Part shown: positions 11,192 to 11,600 of the stretch, piece after piece | Numbering within the stretch: position 1 is the first letter of the stretch | Layout: each line of letters begins with the position of its first letter | Source: Armatimonadota bacterium | GTDB lineage: Bacteria; Armatimonadota; SYMT01 | Assembly: GCA_020696885.1 (NCBI GenBank) | Contig: JAJFMS010000024.1 | Location: forward strand, 1-11,600 | DNA: 11,600 nucleotides | Direction: 5' to 3' | Position numbers and translations under genes: made by a program | Notes under the pieces: model-generated | Databases searched by the model: none | Told to the model about the DNA's origin: nothing | The model's input: only the letters and a program-made list of their open reading frames with translations

Positions 11192-11600
11192 CTACTTGAA
11201 CGTCAGCACCGACAGCTCCACCTCGTCCCCCACCTTCACCTCGGTGGGACGAGCGCTCCGGCCGCGCAGCTTGATCTCCGCCGCGGGCAGCCAGACCACC
11301 AGCCGCTGGCGATCCGGCAGCAGCACGGTCACGTAGTCCATCCCCACGTTCGCTTCGGTGATGGTGCCGGTAAAGGTCTTGCGCACCATCCCCAGCTCCG
11401 GGATCCCCTCCGCATACCCCAGCGGCGCTCCCTCGCGGTAGTACGCGCTGGTCCGCAGCGCCTCGGCCTTCCCGATGTTCTCGATGCGGGTCACTTCCAG
11501 GCGGAGGTCGTCGGTCCGCCAGCCCTGCACTCGAATCCACTGGCCGGTCTTGATCTCGTGGACGGAGATCGCCTCGCCTTTGGCACCGACCACGGGCGCT
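11192..11600 (-). CDS. C-terminal part of a beta-rich protein, possibly DUF5666-like
   Basis: A minus-strand frame runs off the right edge and stops at TAG 11194-11192, giving about 136 visible residues. It reads as two related beta-barrel-like modules: one around ISVHEIKTGQWIRVQGWRTD and LRLEVTRIENIG, the other around KTFTGTITEANVGMDYVTVL, RLVVWLPAAEIKL and VKVGDEVELSVLTFK. The pattern of a value-setting strand, then G-W/V-V-G, then a modified R-I strand resembles DUF5666-type domains, but I am not certain. A GTG at 11593 could be called a start, but the frame is open to the edge and nothing resembling a ribosome binding site is visible, so I treat it as partial. No signal peptide, Cys or catalytic motif is seen. 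Confidence 0.65.
   Translation of the reverse strand, partial: APVVGAKGEAISVHEIKTGQWIRVQGWRTDDLRLEVTRIENIGKAEALRTSAYYREGAPLGYAEGIPELGMVRKTFTGTITEANVGMDYVTVLLPDRQRLVVWLPAAEIKLRGRSARPTEVKVGDEVELSVLTFK

Overview
The window is GC-rich DNA from a free-living bacterium. Most genes have clear AGGAG-type ribosome binding sites, GTG starts are used as well as ATG, and exported proteins carry ordinary Sec signal peptides. It holds no rRNA, tRNA or other marker gene, so the phylum cannot be fixed. The dispersed intergenic repeats, a beta-propeller/di-heme cytochrome and a secreted SGNH hydrolase suggest an environmental lineage such as Armatimonadota, Gemmatimonadota or Chloroflexota; this is an inference from memory, not a demonstration.

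Layout. 1-187 is the tail of an unrecognised gene. 357-728 encodes a small cupin. 729-1479 is a 750-base stretch without a gene, unusually dense in inverted repeats (750-1035). It includes a REP/BIME-like inverted pair and, on the minus strand, a strong intrinsic terminator that may end a small RNA. 1480-2352 (minus) encodes a six-helix DUF1206 membrane protein. After a repeat-filled gap come two minus-strand genes: a methyltransferase-like protein with membrane segments (3897-4727), then an acyl-CoA-dehydrogenase-like flavoprotein (2682-3824). 4946-6021 holds a likely two-gene plus-strand unit, DUF1810 then SF0329 family. 6151-7365 (minus) encodes a secreted SGNH/GDSL esterase with an N-terminal beta-sandwich. 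7578-7733 (minus) encodes a 51-residue basic protein with its own promoter and intrinsic terminator. Its promoter shares a symmetric -10 element with a weaker plus-strand promoter that faces 7923-9722, an exported YVTN beta-propeller fused to a two-haem (CxxCH x2) peroxidase/MauG-like domain. 9770-10468 (minus) is a GNAT acetyltransferase, 10686-11000 a small exported glycine-zipper and arginine-rich protein, and 11192-11600 (minus) the C-terminal part of an unidentified beta-rich protein.

The gaps are not empty. Most carry short periodic repeats: 8-base units of the form GGAGTNNN (242, 7415, 11040), CGCARAGR (2443/2633) or CACNAAGR (4807/4879), a 10-base unit at 2571 and a 9-base unit at 9739. 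Several form inverted pairs. Two of them create false upstream start codons for the real genes beside them.

The genes look like general housekeeping and accessory functions rather than one pathway. I found no defence system, CRISPR array, transposase or prophage gene. The less ordinary material is the hairpin array with its possible small RNA, the 51-residue gene with its shared promoter, and the periodic repeat families.
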